A DNA stretch of 64,000 bases, taken from positions 186,001 through 250,000 of the forward strand of contig JACKLY010000003.1 of NCBI GenBank assembly GCA_024235655.1, written 5' to 3'. The translations under genes and the position numbers were made by a program. The notes beneath the pieces were generated by a model. It was given only the letters and a program-made list of their open reading frames with translations. It ran no database searches and was not told where the DNA came from. Source of the DNA: Zoogloeaceae bacterium. GTDB lineage: Bacteria > Pseudomonadota > Gammaproteobacteria > Burkholderiales > Rhodocyclaceae. Shown piece by piece: positions 20,311 through 29,100 of this stretch (position 1 is the first letter of the stretch; every line of letters begins with the position of its first letter).

Positions 20311-21063
20311 TTAGGCCAGCTCGTTGAAATAGTGATGATTGCGCGTCGCATAAAAACCTCTGCGCCACTCCACTGGCTTGTTCCCATAGGTGTAGGTGAC
20401 GCGCTCAACCAGCAACAAGGGACTACCCTCTTCCACCTTGAGCAACTCGACGGCCATGCCCTCCGCAGCCACAGCACGCAAGCGCTCCTCGGCGCGAATC
20501 ATGCGCACACCGTAGCGGCTCTCGAAGAGATCGTAAAGGGACTTGTCACTCTGCTTGAGGATGTCAAGCGTCAGATCCTGAAAGGAGTCGCCGGGCAGAT
20601 AGATTTCATCAAAGACAACTGCATCGTCCGCAAACTTGAGCAAACGACGCATGATGATGATTGGCGCCCCCGTCTCAAGGCCCAGCATGCGTGCAACATC
20701 GGCACCGGCCTTGGCACGGCCACACTCGAGGGGAACGCTCCGCGAGGGCTGCAACTCACCCTCGTTGGGCACCAACCGAAGAAAACGGAAAAAGGATCGC
20801 GGGTCACTGTGACTGGCAACGAAGGTGCCCTTGCCCTGACGGCGGATCAACAGGTTTTCTGCCGCCATCTCGTCGATGGCCTTGCGCACGGTGCCCTGGC
20901 TGACATTGAAACGGACGGCGAGATCAGACTCGCTGGGAATGGCATCACCGGGTTGCCATTCACCCTCCTCAAGACTTTTCAGGATCAGATCCTTGATCTG
21001 CCGATACAGCGGACTGAAGGTGGGCGACGGCGCGGTAGTGCGCGTAAGCGAAGACCGGTTCAT
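20311..21063 (-). CDS. GntR-family (HutC/UTRA) transcriptional regulator
   Basis: 250-residue regulator with an N-terminal winged helix ~18-85 (SESDLAVRFNVSQGTVRKAIDEM) and a UTRA ligand-binding domain ~105-245 ending VERVTYTYGNKPVEWRRGFY. Encoded between sdhC (same strand, ~140 bases) and divergent mdh, so it likely controls both, responding to a TCA metabolite; the effector is unknown. An inverted repeat at 21108-21124 overlaps its likely promoter, suggesting autoregulation. Confidence 0.9.
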   Translation of the reverse strand: MNRSSLTRTTAPSPTFSPLYRQIKDLILKSLEEGEWQPGDAIPSESDLAVRFNVSQGTVRKAIDEMAAENLLIRRQGKGTFVASHSDPRSFFRFLRLVPNEGELQPSRSVPLECGRAKAGADVARMLGLETGAPIIIMRRLLKFADDAVVFDEIYLPGDSFQDLTLDILKQSDKSLYDLFESRYGVRMIRAEERLRAVAAEGMAVELLKVEEGSPLLLVERVTYTYGNKPVEWRRGFYATRNHHYFNELA

Positions 21064-21107
21064 AGTGGAGATTGGATCACAATTCAGGCAATTCGTCTAT
21101 TCTAATA

Positions 21108-21124
21108 CTTATATCTTCTATAAG
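21108..21124. promoter_or_regulatory. inverted repeat, candidate GntR operator
   Basis: CTTATA-TCTTC-TATAAG, 6-base arms and 5-base spacer, in the gntR-mdh intergenic region. On the minus strand it falls between a TTGAAT (-35-like) and TATAAG (-10-like), so binding would block the regulator gene. It has the same 6-5-6 geometry as the repeat upstream of sdhC, though a different arm sequence. Confidence 0.5.
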
Positions 21125-21139
21125 ACACAAGATTCAAGA

Positions 21140-21168
21140 TTGACACACCCCCCCTCGCAGAATATCAT
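21140..21168 (+). promoter_or_regulatory. sigma70 promoter of mdh
   Basis: TTGACA (21140-21145), 17-base spacer, TATCAT (21163-21168), ~100 bases before the mdh start. The spacing is ideal and the -35 is perfect. The candidate operator lies just upstream. Confidence 0.6.
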
Positions 21169-21266
21169 CCAAAAGCTTTAGCGCCGCACTGGCAACAACG
21201 GAGCAAAAGGCGCAAAGTCGCAGAATCCCATTTTTCTTGTTCACCGTTTACAACAGGAGCCGCAAC

Positions 21267-22253
21267 ATGTCCAAAGCCCCCATGCGCGTCGCCGTCACCG
21301 GCGCAGCCGGTCAAATCGGTTACAGCCTGCTTTTCCGCATCGCCTCCGGCGAAATGCTCGGCAAAGATCAGCCGGTCATCCTCCAGTTGCTGGATCTGCC
21401 GCAAGCTCAGCAGGCCGTCAAAGGCGTCATGATGGAACTTGACGACTGCGCCTTCCCGCTGCTCGCCGGCATGGTTGCCACCGACGATCCGAATGTCGCC
21501 TTCAAGGATGCCGACGTCTGCCTGCTGGTTGGCGCCCGTCCGCGCACCAAGGGCATGGAACGTGCCGACCTGCTGACCGCCAACGGCGCCATCTTCACTG
21601 TTCAGGGCAAGGCCATTGCCGAGAACGCCAAGGAAGACGTCAAGGTTCTGGTTGTCGGCAACCCCTGCAACACCAACGCCTACATCGCCGCTGCTGCAGC
21701 CAAGAAAGTTGGCCGCACCAACCCGAACAACTACCACGGCATGCTCCGCCTCGATCACAACCGCGCCCTCTCGCAACTCGCCGAGAAGTCCGGCCGTCCG
21801 GTTTCGTCGCTGTCGAAGCTGGTCGTCTGGGGCAACCACTCCCCAACGATGTACGCCGACTACCGCAACTGCGTGTCGAACGGCGACAACGTCAAGACCC
21901 TGATCAACGATGCAGCCTGGAACAACGACGTGTTCCTGCCGACCGTCGGCAAGCGTGGCGCCGCCATCATCGAAGCCCGTGGCCTGTCCTCGGCTGCTTC
22001 GGCTGCCAATGCCGCCATCGATCACATCCACGACTGGGTGCTCGGTTCCGACGACTGGGTCACGATGGGCGTTCCTTCCGATGGTTCCTACGGCATTCCG
22101 GCCGGTATCGTTTACGGCTTCCCCTGCGAGTGCAAGGGCGGTTCGTTCAAGATCATCCAGGGCCTGGAAATCGACGAGTACAGCCGCGAGAAGATGAACA
22201 TCACCCTCAAGGAACTCACCGACGAAGCCGAAGCTGTCAAGGACATGCTGTAA
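21267..22253 (+). CDS. mdh: malate dehydrogenase
   Basis: Interconverts malate and oxaloacetate with NAD+. 328 residues from ATG 21267, preceded by CAGGAG; an in-frame upstream start at 21237 has no such site. NAD-binding VAVTGAAGQIGYSLLFRIASG (~7-27, shown to 20: begins VAVTGAAGQ), substrate arginines in GARPRTKGMERADLL (~87-101), VGNPCNTNA, and the catalytic histidine in VVWGNHSPTMYAD (~183-195). This is the long ~328-residue type common in betaproteobacteria. Codon use is strongly C-biased, as in highly expressed genes. Confidence 0.96.
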   Translation: MSKAPMRVAVTGAAGQIGYSLLFRIASGEMLGKDQPVILQLLDLPQAQQAVKGVMMELDDCAFPLLAGMVATDDPNVAFKDADVCLLVGARPRTKGMERADLLTANGAIFTVQGKAIAENAKEDVKVLVVGNPCNTNAYIAAAAAKKVGRTNPNNYHGMLRLDHNRALSQLAEKSGRPVSSLSKLVVWGNHSPTMYADYRNCVSNGDNVKTLINDAAWNNDVFLPTVGKRGAAIIEARGLSSAASAANAAIDHIHDWVLGSDDWVTMGVPSDGSYGIPAGIVYGFPCECKGGSFKIIQGLEIDEYSREKMNITLKELTDEAEAVKDML

Positions 22254-22271
22254 TTTCCTGACGCTTCAAGC

Positions 22272-22302
22272 AAAAGGCCGCAGCTTCATGCTGCGGCCTT
22301 TT
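22272..22302 (+). terminator. rho-independent terminator after mdh
   Basis: Hairpin with arms AAAAGGCCGCAG and CTGCGGCCTTTT and a 7-base loop, 18 bases after the mdh stop. It is T-tailed on both strands and can also end the convergent cytochrome b561 transcript. Confidence 0.9.
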
Positions 22303-22330
22303 CATTTGTGCCCGCTGAGTGATCATCCGG

Positions 22331-22900
22331 CTACTGCCTGCCCGGCAACATTCCTTGCAAGACCCTGTCCCGCCGCACATGGTGGTGCCAAAGCGCTGCG
22401 CCAACATGCAGCGCAACCAGCACAATCATCAAGCTGCCAAAAAATTCGTGCACTGTCTTGATACCCCTGGCCAGATCGCGCCCGCCATCGGCCCACACCG
22501 GCAGAGGCATGCCGAGCAGGTTGACCGGCTTGCCGGCCGCGATCAGCACCATGCCGCCACTGAGCGGCAAAACGAGAAGCAACAAATACAGCAAGCCATG
22601 CACCACATTGCCTAGATACCGTTCGCGACGGCTTCTTGCTGGCAGGGGCACCGGTTTCCGGCTAACCACCAGCCAAAGCACGCGCAGCAGCGTTGCCAGA
22701 AACACGACAGCGCCGATCTGGAAATGCCAGAGCTTGACTGCATCACGCAAAGCACTGCCTTTGGGAAACCAAGCCTTGCTTTCCACCAGGACAATGGCAC
22801 CAAGCACTAGCACTGCTGACAGCCAATGCAGGCTGATAGCCAAACCGTCATAGGGTGGCAATGGGCCGGTGCCCGGATTGCCATTATTCAAATCTGTCAT
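22331..22900 (-). CDS. cytochrome b561-family protein
   Basis: 189-residue integral membrane di-haem cytochrome from ATG 22900 (GAAGGA upstream). Four membrane helices are evident (~20-38, ~60-80, ~100-122, ~148-170). Likely haem histidines are in AISLHWLSA (first helix), KLWHFQIGA, NVVHGLLY and TVHEFFGSLMIVLVALHVGAALWHH. The family takes electrons from quinol to a periplasmic or oxygen acceptor. No partner gene is adjacent. Confidence 0.85.
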   Translation of the reverse strand: MTDLNNGNPGTGPLPPYDGLAISLHWLSAVLVLGAIVLVESKAWFPKGSALRDAVKLWHFQIGAVVFLATLLRVLWLVVSRKPVPLPARSRRERYLGNVVHGLLYLLLLVLPLSGGMVLIAAGKPVNLLGMPLPVWADGGRDLARGIKTVHEFFGSLMIVLVALHVGAALWHHHVRRDRVLQGMLPGRQ

Positions 22901-23027
22901 ACCATCCTTCGGCATCTATTGATGACAAGATATTGACGCAAGCGGCTTAAGACGGCCTTAAGAGAACGTTTGAATATCGCTCGCGCTAGAATAGCGCCTT
23001 CCTCATATTCCTGATGCAGGCGCCCCC

Positions 23028-24017
23028 ATGCTCCGACGCCATCCTGACTCCGTGCTATTTGCCGGCGAAAAACCCTTCCCCATCCTGCCCGCTGTTGATC
23101 ACTACGCAGGCGCAGAAAAGCTGATGAAAAAAGCCATGCTGTTGCAGCAGGAACTGGGGCCGATCTTTGACATCACCTGCGATTGCGAAGATGGTGCCCA
23201 CGCTGGTGCCGAACGCGAACACGCAGAAATGTGTGCGGCACTGATCATGAGCGAACAGAATGCGTTTGGCCGTATCGCCGTGCGCATCCATGACATCACT
23301 CACCCGCACTGGCGGCAGGATCTGGAGATCATCGTGGCCCAGGCCGGCCGTCGCCTGCCTTTCATCACCCTGCCCAAGCCGCGCAGTGCAGCGGATGTCG
23401 CCGCCCAGATCAGCGCCTTGCGCGCCGTTGAACAAAACACCGGGATCGACCGGGAAATCCCCGTGCATGTACTGATCGAAACACACGGCGCACTGCGTGA
23501 AGTCTGGGAGATTGCTGCCCTGCCCGGTGTTGAGTCGCTGGACTTTGGCCTGATGGATTTCGTTTCCGGCCACCACGGCGCCATCCCCGGCAGTGCGATG
23601 AAAAGCCCCGGCCAGTTCGATCACCCGCTGGTTGCTCGTGCCAAGACCGAGATCAGTGCTGCCGCGCTGGCCAACGGCGTTGTGCCGTCGCACAACGTCA
23701 CCACTGAACTCAGCGACCTGGAAATGATTCGCGGCGATGCCCGTCGTGCCCGCCTCGAATTCGGCTACCTGCGCATGTGGAGCATCCACCCCAACCAGAT
23801 CGTGCCGATTGTCGAAGCCATGCGCCCGGATTTCTCCGAAGTGCAGGCTGCCAGCGAGATTCTTGTTGCTGCACAGGATGCCGACTGGGGGCCGATTCGC
23901 CACGAAGGCAAATTGCACGACCGTGCCTCCTACCGCTACTACTGGGAATTGCTGCAACGCGCCGGCAGCACGGGCGTAACCTTACCGGCTGAAGCAACAC
24001 AGCGTTTCTTTAGCTGA
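23028..24017 (+). CDS. HpcH/HpaI aldolase / CoA-ester lyase (CitE-like)
   Basis: 329-residue TIM-barrel enzyme of the citrate-lyase-beta/malyl-CoA lyase family. It has the N-terminal RRHPDSVLFAGEKPF, a metal-site DCEDGAH (~55-61), a GIDREIPVHVLIETHGAL strand with a catalytic glutamate, FGLMDFVSGHHG with the metal aspartate, and RLEFGYLRMWSIHPNQI near the C-terminus. Probable substrate is a 3-hydroxyacyl-CoA ester; malyl-CoA or methylmalyl-CoA are options. No citrate lyase alpha/gamma genes are nearby, so it is a stand-alone lyase. Confidence 0.82.
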   Translation: MLRRHPDSVLFAGEKPFPILPAVDHYAGAEKLMKKAMLLQQELGPIFDITCDCEDGAHAGAEREHAEMCAALIMSEQNAFGRIAVRIHDITHPHWRQDLEIIVAQAGRRLPFITLPKPRSAADVAAQISALRAVEQNTGIDREIPVHVLIETHGALREVWEIAALPGVESLDFGLMDFVSGHHGAIPGSAMKSPGQFDHPLVARAKTEISAAALANGVVPSHNVTTELSDLEMIRGDARRARLEFGYLRMWSIHPNQIVPIVEAMRPDFSEVQAASEILVAAQDADWGPIRHEGKLHDRASYRYYWELLQRAGSTGVTLPAEATQRFFS

Positions 24018-24100
24018 AGGGCACAAAACCAATGCTTGGCTTGCCTGCCGGCGCCGGCTATGCTTTGAGAATATCAACTGACCATCTCTGGAGGTTCGTC

Positions 24101-24625
24101 ATGCGCCGCTCGATGCTGATTCTCACCCCTCTTCTGCTCGCCGCCGGCATTGCCAGCGCCGCCGACGCCCCGGCGCGAAAATCGGGTTTGTGGGAAATCA
24201 CCACCAACATGAGCGGCCCGATGCCAATGGCGCAGACAGCCCAGCAGTGCATTGATGAAAAAACCGACAAACTGACCGAGCAAGGCGACATGAAGGAGAT
24301 GGAAAAACACTGCTCCAAGAACACGGTCACCCGTTCCGGGAACAAGGTCATTTCGGATTCGATCTGCAAATTCGATGGCACAACCGCAACCACACACGGC
24401 GAATTTACCGGTGATTTCGGCAGCAATTACCGGGGCGATGTAAAAACCACCTACAACCCCCCGATGCACGGCATGTCAGGCATGCAGATGAGCATCAGCG
24501 CCAAGTGGCTGGGACCTTGCAAACCAGGCATGAAACCCGGCGATATCATCATGCAGGGGATGCCGGGGATGCCCGGCGGCATGAAGTTCAATGCGGCAGA
24601 CATGCAGAAACAGATGATGAAGTAA
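24101..24625 (+). CDS. exported DUF3617-like protein
   Basis: 174 residues from ATG 24101, preceded by GGAGG. Signal peptide ~1-22 ending in IASAADAP, so probably periplasmic. The mature part begins KSGLWEITTNM, typical of DUF3617 proteins, has paired cysteines (CIDE, CSKN, CKFDG, CKPG) and a methionine/glycine-rich C-terminus (GMPGMPGGM). Function of the family is unknown. Closed by the terminator at 24644. Confidence 0.8.
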   Translation: MRRSMLILTPLLLAAGIASAADAPARKSGLWEITTNMSGPMPMAQTAQQCIDEKTDKLTEQGDMKEMEKHCSKNTVTRSGNKVISDSICKFDGTTATTHGEFTGDFGSNYRGDVKTTYNPPMHGMSGMQMSISAKWLGPCKPGMKPGDIIMQGMPGMPGGMKFNAADMQKQMMK

Positions 24626-24643
24626 GCCTGCAGCATTCAAGAA

Positions 24644-24674
24644 AAAAGGCCGGAGCAAATGCCCCGGCCTTTTT
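24644..24674 (+). terminator. bidirectional terminator between DUF3617 gene and crotonase gene
   Basis: Arms AAAAAGGCCGG and CCGGCCTTTTT with a short loop, 18 bases after the DUF3617 stop and 18 before the end of the convergent gene; T runs on both strands. Confidence 0.88.
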
Positions 24675-24691
24675 CGTGCACCGCCCGACAA

Positions 24692-25519
24692 TCAGTTGTC
24701 AAAAACCGGAGCCCGCTTCTCGCGTGCGGCGGCCATGGCTTCGCTCAAATCAGCAGACATCAGCATGCCGGCATTCCAGGTGGCAACATAGTTGAGGCCA
24801 TCGCTGACCGAGTGGTCACGGCCATAGTTGAGCATTTCCTTGGTGCCGCGCACGGCCAGCGGCGACTTGGCGGCAATCACCTGCGCCAGTCTCATGACGC
24901 CAGCAGCCAGCTCTTCCGGCGTGGCAAAAACCCGATTGACCAATCCAATCGATGCTGCCTCCGCAGCCTCGACGTTGCGGCCGGTGTAGGCCAGTTCACG
25001 GGCAACACCATCCGGCACGATGCGTGGCAAGCGCTGCAGAGTGCCGACATCGGCGGTCATGCCGACATCCACCTCGCGCACCGAGAACACGGCATCGGCT
25101 GCGGCATAGCGCATGTCGCAACAGGTCACCAGATCCAGCGCACCACCGATACAGGCGCCTTGAATCGCGGCCAGAACCGGCTTCCGGCACTGCTCGATAC
25201 TGGAAAGGCAATCCTGCAGGTCGAGGATCAGCCGGCGCAGCTTTTCACGACTCCGCGCGGGGTCAGGGTGCGCCACCACCTGCGCTACACCGGCCAGCAT
25301 CGACAAATCAATGCCGGCACAAAAATTCTTGCCCGCACCCGAAAGCACCACGGCACGCACTTCCGGCGTGCTGTCCGCCCATTGCATGGCAGTTCGAATC
25401 TCCTGCCACATGGCTTCGTTCAAGGCATTCGAGCGTTCCGGCCGGTTGAGGCTGATCTCGGCTACGGCCCCTTCAAGACGCACTGAAAGAGTTGCCATCT
25501 GCGGTACAGATACTGTCAT
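24692..25519 (-). CDS. enoyl-CoA hydratase/isomerase, dienoyl-CoA isomerase-like
   Basis: 275-residue crotonase-fold enzyme from ATG 25519 (CAGGAG upstream; the frame extends to 25582 but without a site). The oxyanion-hole segments SGAGKNFCAGIDLSML (~65-80) and IQGACIGGALDLVTCCDMRY (~118-137) are clear. The following SVREVDVGMTADVGTLQRLP (~145-164) carries the acidic residues typical of delta(3,5)-delta(2,4)-dienoyl-CoA isomerase (ECH1 type), so a role in oxidation of unsaturated acyl-CoAs is likelier than plain hydration. Single gene. Confidence 0.85.
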   Translation of the reverse strand: MTVSVPQMATLSVRLEGAVAEISLNRPERSNALNEAMWQEIRTAMQWADSTPEVRAVVLSGAGKNFCAGIDLSMLAGVAQVVAHPDPARSREKLRRLILDLQDCLSSIEQCRKPVLAAIQGACIGGALDLVTCCDMRYAAADAVFSVREVDVGMTADVGTLQRLPRIVPDGVARELAYTGRNVEAAEAASIGLVNRVFATPEELAAGVMRLAQVIAAKSPLAVRGTKEMLNYGRDHSVSDGLNYVATWNAGMLMSADLSEAMAAAREKRAPVFDN

Positions 25520-25700
25520 TGCTGTTCTCCTGAATATTGTTTTATGGGTTTTATACGGCTTGTAACTGCAGCCCGGAAGCATACGGATGCCAACGGGCGC
25601 TGTCCAATTGACTGCTAGGGATTTGCTACTACACAGGAGGGAAAAAGCAGGGATGTCAAGCGATTATCCGCATACGGCCAATGCAAGAATCGAAAAACTA

Positions 25701-25777
25701 TGCAAATTACGCCAGCTCGTAATATTGAAAACCCGCTCTACGACTGGGATCAGCTAAAAACATTGTAAATTACGCCA
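25701..25777. repeat. pair of direct repeats with an internal inverted repeat
   Basis: TGCAAATTACGCCA at 25701-25714 and TGTAAATTACGCCA at 25764-25777 are near-identical 14-mers 63 bases apart in a 308-base stretch (25520-25827) without a gene. The first also forms ATTACG-CCAGCT-CGTAAT (25706-25723). It could be a regulatory site or remnant of a mobile element; no gene start is immediately adjacent on either strand. Confidence 0.45.
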
Positions 25778-25827
25778 CATTTCAGGACATGGTCCGACGG
25801 CGCCTGTCGATCGTTTGCGATCCTTGT

Positions 25828-26100
25828 TCAGGAACGTGGAACCGGTTTTTTCGTCTCCAACTGCGTTCTGAATGCCACGTCCAGTTTGCCCACGCGTTTG
25901 GGTGGTGCGGCAGAAAGTCCGTTCACGAATTGCACGAATTCATCCATAGGCAGGGGACTACCCACAGTTTCCAAACCACCGCTGTCCGCCACAACACGCA
26001 AGGAGAACAGTCCATCCGAACGAGCCGACATGACATAAGTCGAATTGCCACTCCGTGTTCGCAGCCGCTCCACGGCATTACTGGCTTTGGTTGATCTCAT
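25828..26100 (-). CDS. small conserved protein of unknown function, copy A
   Basis: 90 residues, not recognised. It clearly matches the 84-residue product at 33365-33619: same start MRSTKAS.AVERLRTRS, same central PLPM(D/E)(E/D)FV(Q/R)FVNG, same KLD(V/A)AFRTQL near the end. Basic N-terminus, no membrane segment or signal peptide. The shared conservation argues that it is a real gene. Confidence 0.7.
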   Translation of the reverse strand: MRSTKASNAVERLRTRSGNSTYVMSARSDGLFSLRVVADSGGLETVGSPLPMDEFVQFVNGLSAAPPKRVGKLDVAFRTQLETKKPVPRS

Positions 26101-26170
26101 GGTGATTCGATTCCCGATGCTTAGATTTGAATACGGATGATCAATTCATAAATCAATTGCAAAGAACCTA

Positions 26171-29100
26171 CTATGCCCGGCCGCCATTGGCTAAATGCCG
26201 GTGTTTCTCGTCAAGCAGTATTTTCAGACACCCAAGCAATTCATCCCGCACCAGATAGAGTTGCGGGAGTTTTTCCTGATCATCTGCACACTGCCCGCTT
26301 TCCTGAAGCTCGCACAGTTCAGCACCCAGCAGATGCACTTGGTGGTGAAGCTTTTCCACTGGATGAAAGGCTGGTTCGGACTGATATCGCGCACGGCCAC
26401 CATTATCCAGCCACTGGCCAAATTGACACTGGGCAGGGTCATGCTCCGGCGCGGTCTGGCTTTTGCCTTCCAGGAAGTTGGAAATTGCGGATACCCAGAA
26501 ACGCAACTCGACACCCGCAAAAATCAGCGGCACATCATCACGACTCACGGTCGGGCAATCACGCCAGGAAACGTCCGGGTGCCAAGCTGCGGCCCAAGCC
26601 GGAATTGCATCGGCCGGCATGGGATGGGCAATGCCATAACCTTGCGCCAGTTCGCAGCCCAACTGCAACAGCATCTGGCCATGCCCAACGGTTTCAACGC
26701 CTTCGGCAATCACTTCTCGCCTGAAAGCCCCCGCTAGGCCCAATACACCATCCAGAATAGCCAGATCATCCGGGTCATCAAGCATGTCATGGACAAAACT
26801 CTGATCGATTTTGAGCTGATTGACCGAAAGATGCTTGAGATAGCTCAGTGATGAATAACCCGTACCAAAGTCATCCAGTGAAAAATCCACTCCAATCTCA
26901 CGACAAGCCTCAATCACCTGAGACACATGGGCCAGATCTTCCAGTGCATTGGTTTCCAGCACTTCCAGTTCAAGGCTGCCTGCGCTCACTTGAGGATGCT
27001 TGGCCATGATGTGATGCAGACGCTGAATGAAATCCTCTTTCTGCAACTGTTGCGCACCGATATTCACGCTGACAGGAATATCGAGTCCAAGCGCACGCCA
27101 GTTTTCGATCTGAGCCAATGCAGTATCAATAACCCACTCACCGATTTCAATTGCCAGCGGGTGACTCTCGATAACAGGCAGAAATACGGCAGGCGGCAAC
27201 ATGCCCTGCTCCGGGTGCTGCCAACGAATCAGGGCCTCTACGCCAACAACTGCGCCCGTTCGCATATTAACCTTGGGTTGGTAATGCAGGACAAACTGTT
27301 TGCCCAGCAAGGCCTGACGAATATGTTCAATGCTCTCGTGATGGCCACGAATGTTCTGATCATGTTCGGCATCAAAGATATGAAAGCGGTTGCGGCCAGC
27401 CAGCTTCGCCTGATACATCGCCTGATCCGCCTGACGCAGCAACTGTTCGGCCTCTGTTTCAGCGTTTTGAGGATAAAAGGAAACGCCGACGCTACCCGAT
27501 ACTTGTAGCACAGCGTTATTCAGGTGCACAGGCTGGGCAACGGCAGCCAGCAAGCGGTTCAGCACTGGCAGGCAGTCGGCCCCGTCATTCAAATCAATCA
27601 GCACGGCAACAAATTCGTCGCCTCCCAGCCGGGCCAGCGTGTCACCCTCACGCAAGGCCTGGGTCATACGGGGGCCCAGCGCCATCAGCAGATGGTCGCC
27701 TGCCTCGTGCCCATGGCTATCATTGACCGCCTTGAAACCATCCAGATCAAGATAGACCACGGCCAGTATCTGTCCCCGCCGCTCGGCCTGAACCATGGCC
27801 TGGCGCAATCGATCCGCCAGCAATACGCGGTTGGGCAGATTGGTCAGCGCATCATAATGGGCAATATGTTCAAGCTTTTGCTGATGCTCCTTGAGCGGCG
27901 TAATGTCCGAAAAAAGCGAGACATACTGCTTAGGTTTGCCTTCTGTATCGCGCACGGTGCTGATGGTCTGCATTTCAGCGTACACCTCACCATTTTTTCG
28001 GCGATTCCAGACTTCACCATACCAGTACCCCTGCTCTGTAAGGCTGCGCCACAACTCGACAAAATAGGATTTATCCTGCCTGCCTGAATTCAGGATACGA
28101 GGATTCTGGCCAAGGATTTCCTGCCGGCTATAACCGGTAATCCGGGTAAAGGCATCGTTCACGTCAATGATCGTGCCATCCAGATCGGCAATCATGATCC
28201 CCTCACGGGCATGCAAGAAAACGCTGGCGGCCAGCTGCAACTTCTCGTTGGCAGCCTTGATCTCGGTAATGTCCTCCTTGACGGCAACGTAATGGATCAA
28301 GCTACCGGCATCGTTATAGACCGGGGAGATCGATGCTCGCTCCCAGAAAAGAGAGCCATCCTTCTTCCGGTTATGAAACTCGCCGTGCCAGGTTTTTCCG
28401 GCAGTCAGCATCGCCCACATCGCCTGATACTCAGCGGCTGATTTTTCTCTTGAACTGAGTATCCGGGGGTTTTGACCACGCACTTCAGAAAACTCGTAGC
28501 CAGTCACCTCCCTGAACCTCGGGTTGACGTACTCGATATTGGCATCGGTATCGGTAATCAGGATACAGGCAGGGCTTTGCTCAATCGCTCTTGAAAGCGT
28601 CAGCAGTGAATCCTCTGCCTGTTTACGCTCGGTAATATCTGTCAATGTCCCCACGTAGTGAGAGATATCACCATCATCACCATACACCGCCGTAATTCCG
28701 ATCCAGTGCGGATGAATCGACCCATCCTTGTGCCGGTTCAGGACTTCACCGGCATAGGATCCGCAGCCTTGCACACTGGCCCAGATAGCCGCATAGAAAC
28801 TGGCATCGTGCTTGCCCGACTTGAGAAAGCTCATGTGCTGCCCCACCACATCAGCCGGCTCAAACCCGGTAATTGCAGTAAAAGCCTTGTTCACCCTGAG
28901 CACTATGGCGCACGCATCCGTAACCACGATCCCTTCCTGGGATTCAAAGGCGATGGAGGCAATTCGTAGCTGCTCCTGATTCTGCTCCTGAGCACGGGCA
29001 GCGCGCTCGAAACGAACGAAATACAGGCTGGCAATAGCCAAAGCAGCGAGCAAGGTAATGCCGACAATGCCAAAAGTGTAGATCGCCTCCTGACGCCAGC

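Noticed and set aside
21165..22031. A 288-codon minus-strand frame rich in glycine and valine
   Set aside because: Antisense to mdh; composition is that of a reversed C-biased gene and no domain is visible.
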